NCBI GenBank assembly: GCA_009617715.1
Contig: VTFK01000099.1
Location: 434,001-498,000 of the forward strand
Direction of reading: 5' to 3'
Length of the DNA stretch: 64,000 nt
DNA from: Plectrocnemia conspersa
Taxonomy: Eukaryota > Arthropoda > Insecta > Trichoptera > Polycentropodidae
Program-made: the position numbers and the translations under genes
In this document: positions 63,801 to 64,000 of the stretch, in pieces
Position numbering within the stretch: the stretch's first letter is position 1
Layout of the letters: each line of letters starts with the position of its first letter
Notes under the pieces: generated by a model
The model's database searches: none
What the model was told of the DNA's origin: nothing
The model's input: the letters and a program-made list of their open reading frames with translations, nothing else

Positions 63801-64000
63801 GAAAAACTGTTTTATCTGGGTATTTATATATTTTACACTGAAATACATATTGATTAAATTATATTTTAATTTGATATTTATAGTCCTAAAAACAGTTGGA
63901 TACCAGCTTTACCACCAATACATCCGATTCAAACCGATTTAACTTTGAAGGAGAGGAGTTGTGATCCATCTTTATTGATTTGTTCTTTAGCGTTTATTTT
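57874..64000 (+). CDS. ERMP1: ERMP1-like endoplasmic reticulum metallopeptidase (M28), copy 2, 3' end outside the window
   Basis: Exons: 57874-58158, 58219-58398, 58455-58611, 58699-58826, 60099-60227, 60292-60406, 60470-60624, 60701-60845, 60922-60993, 61060-61116, 62625-62848, 62915-63095, 63161-63342, 63405-63560, 63620-63819, 63884 to the window end. Exons 2-10 and 12-15 have exactly the same lengths as copy 1, proving tandem duplication. All catalytic motifs are kept ([34 protein letters not shown]) and no frame break is seen over about 827 codons. The N-terminal cytosolic tail is longer (95 versus 83 codons in exon 1) and nearly unrelated. Two introns are expanded to 1.27 and 1.5 kb. 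The last one or two exons lie beyond base 64000. Confidence 0.92.
58827..60098. repeat. expanded ERMP1 copy 2 intron 4 with degenerate tandem repeat
   Basis: Blocks like TTTCTAAATCTAGTACATAA then AAAAGGTACACATAATTTTA and TTATTAGTTCAGnACA recur near 58912, 59092, 59247, 59432, 59616 and 59832, spaced about 155-215 bp. The same intron in copy 1 is 75 bp, so the array arose after the duplication. Confidence 0.65.
61947..62010 (+). mobile_element. mariner transposase relic, ERMP1 copy 2 intron 10, first copy
   Basis: Reads [19 protein letters not shown] then stop; same segment as at 51339 and 62384. Confidence 0.65.
62384..62465 (+). mobile_element. mariner transposase relic, ERMP1 copy 2 intron 10, second copy
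   Basis: Reads [20 protein letters not shown] and stays open for about 30 codons (INLFKKISP), the longest of the three relics. Lies 437 bp after the first copy, suggesting a duplication inside this intron. Confidence 0.7.

Overview
This window is insect nuclear DNA: AT-rich, intron-containing (GT-AG) and dense in small DNA transposons. Three protein genes can be read. No bacterial, organellar or rRNA sequence was seen. The order of insect is not resolved. Many introns of about 60 bp and frequent tacatacatatg-type simple sequence would suit a fly-like genome but do not prove it. Layout: (1) 91-38731, plus strand: most of bruchpilot (brp, the insect ELKS/CAST active-zone scaffold). The window opens inside the gene, so the true start lies upstream. 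I place 19 coding exons by splice sites, reading phase and coiled-coil sequence, including two alternative second exons and two alternative C-termini. One terminus is the short FLKSFF type known from fly Brp; the other is a multi-exon tail resembling the vertebrate ELKS C-terminus. (2) 38732-45966: the 3' region and intergenic DNA, with an array of an 18-bp palindrome and an LTR-like block. (3) 45967-47870, minus strand: an IMPACT homologue (RWD plus UPF0029 domains) whose first exon(s) I cannot find. (4) 48868-53789 and 57874-64000, plus strand: two tandem ERMP1-like M28 zinc metallopeptidases with almost identical exon structure; the second runs off the window. Between them are a hAT-type MITE with an 8-bp target duplication, an unrecognised broken gene on the minus strand, and a long inverted repeat. 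How the genes relate: brp acts at presynaptic active zones, IMPACT in translational control through GCN1/GCN2, and ERMP1 is a membrane peptidase of the ER. They are neighbours with no evident shared pathway; the two ERMP1 genes are a local duplication. A recurrent oddity is that coding exons of brp, IMPACT and probably ERMP1 copy 1 lose frame at single-base length differences in A or G runs, while every other junction stays in phase. This looks more like uncorrected homopolymer errors in a long-read assembly than gene decay. The non-coding DNA holds nested piggyBac-like and TA-flanked elements, a foldback element built of GGGCGA repeats, an approximately 180-bp satellite next to a TA microsatellite, and mariner transposase relics shared by paralogous introns.
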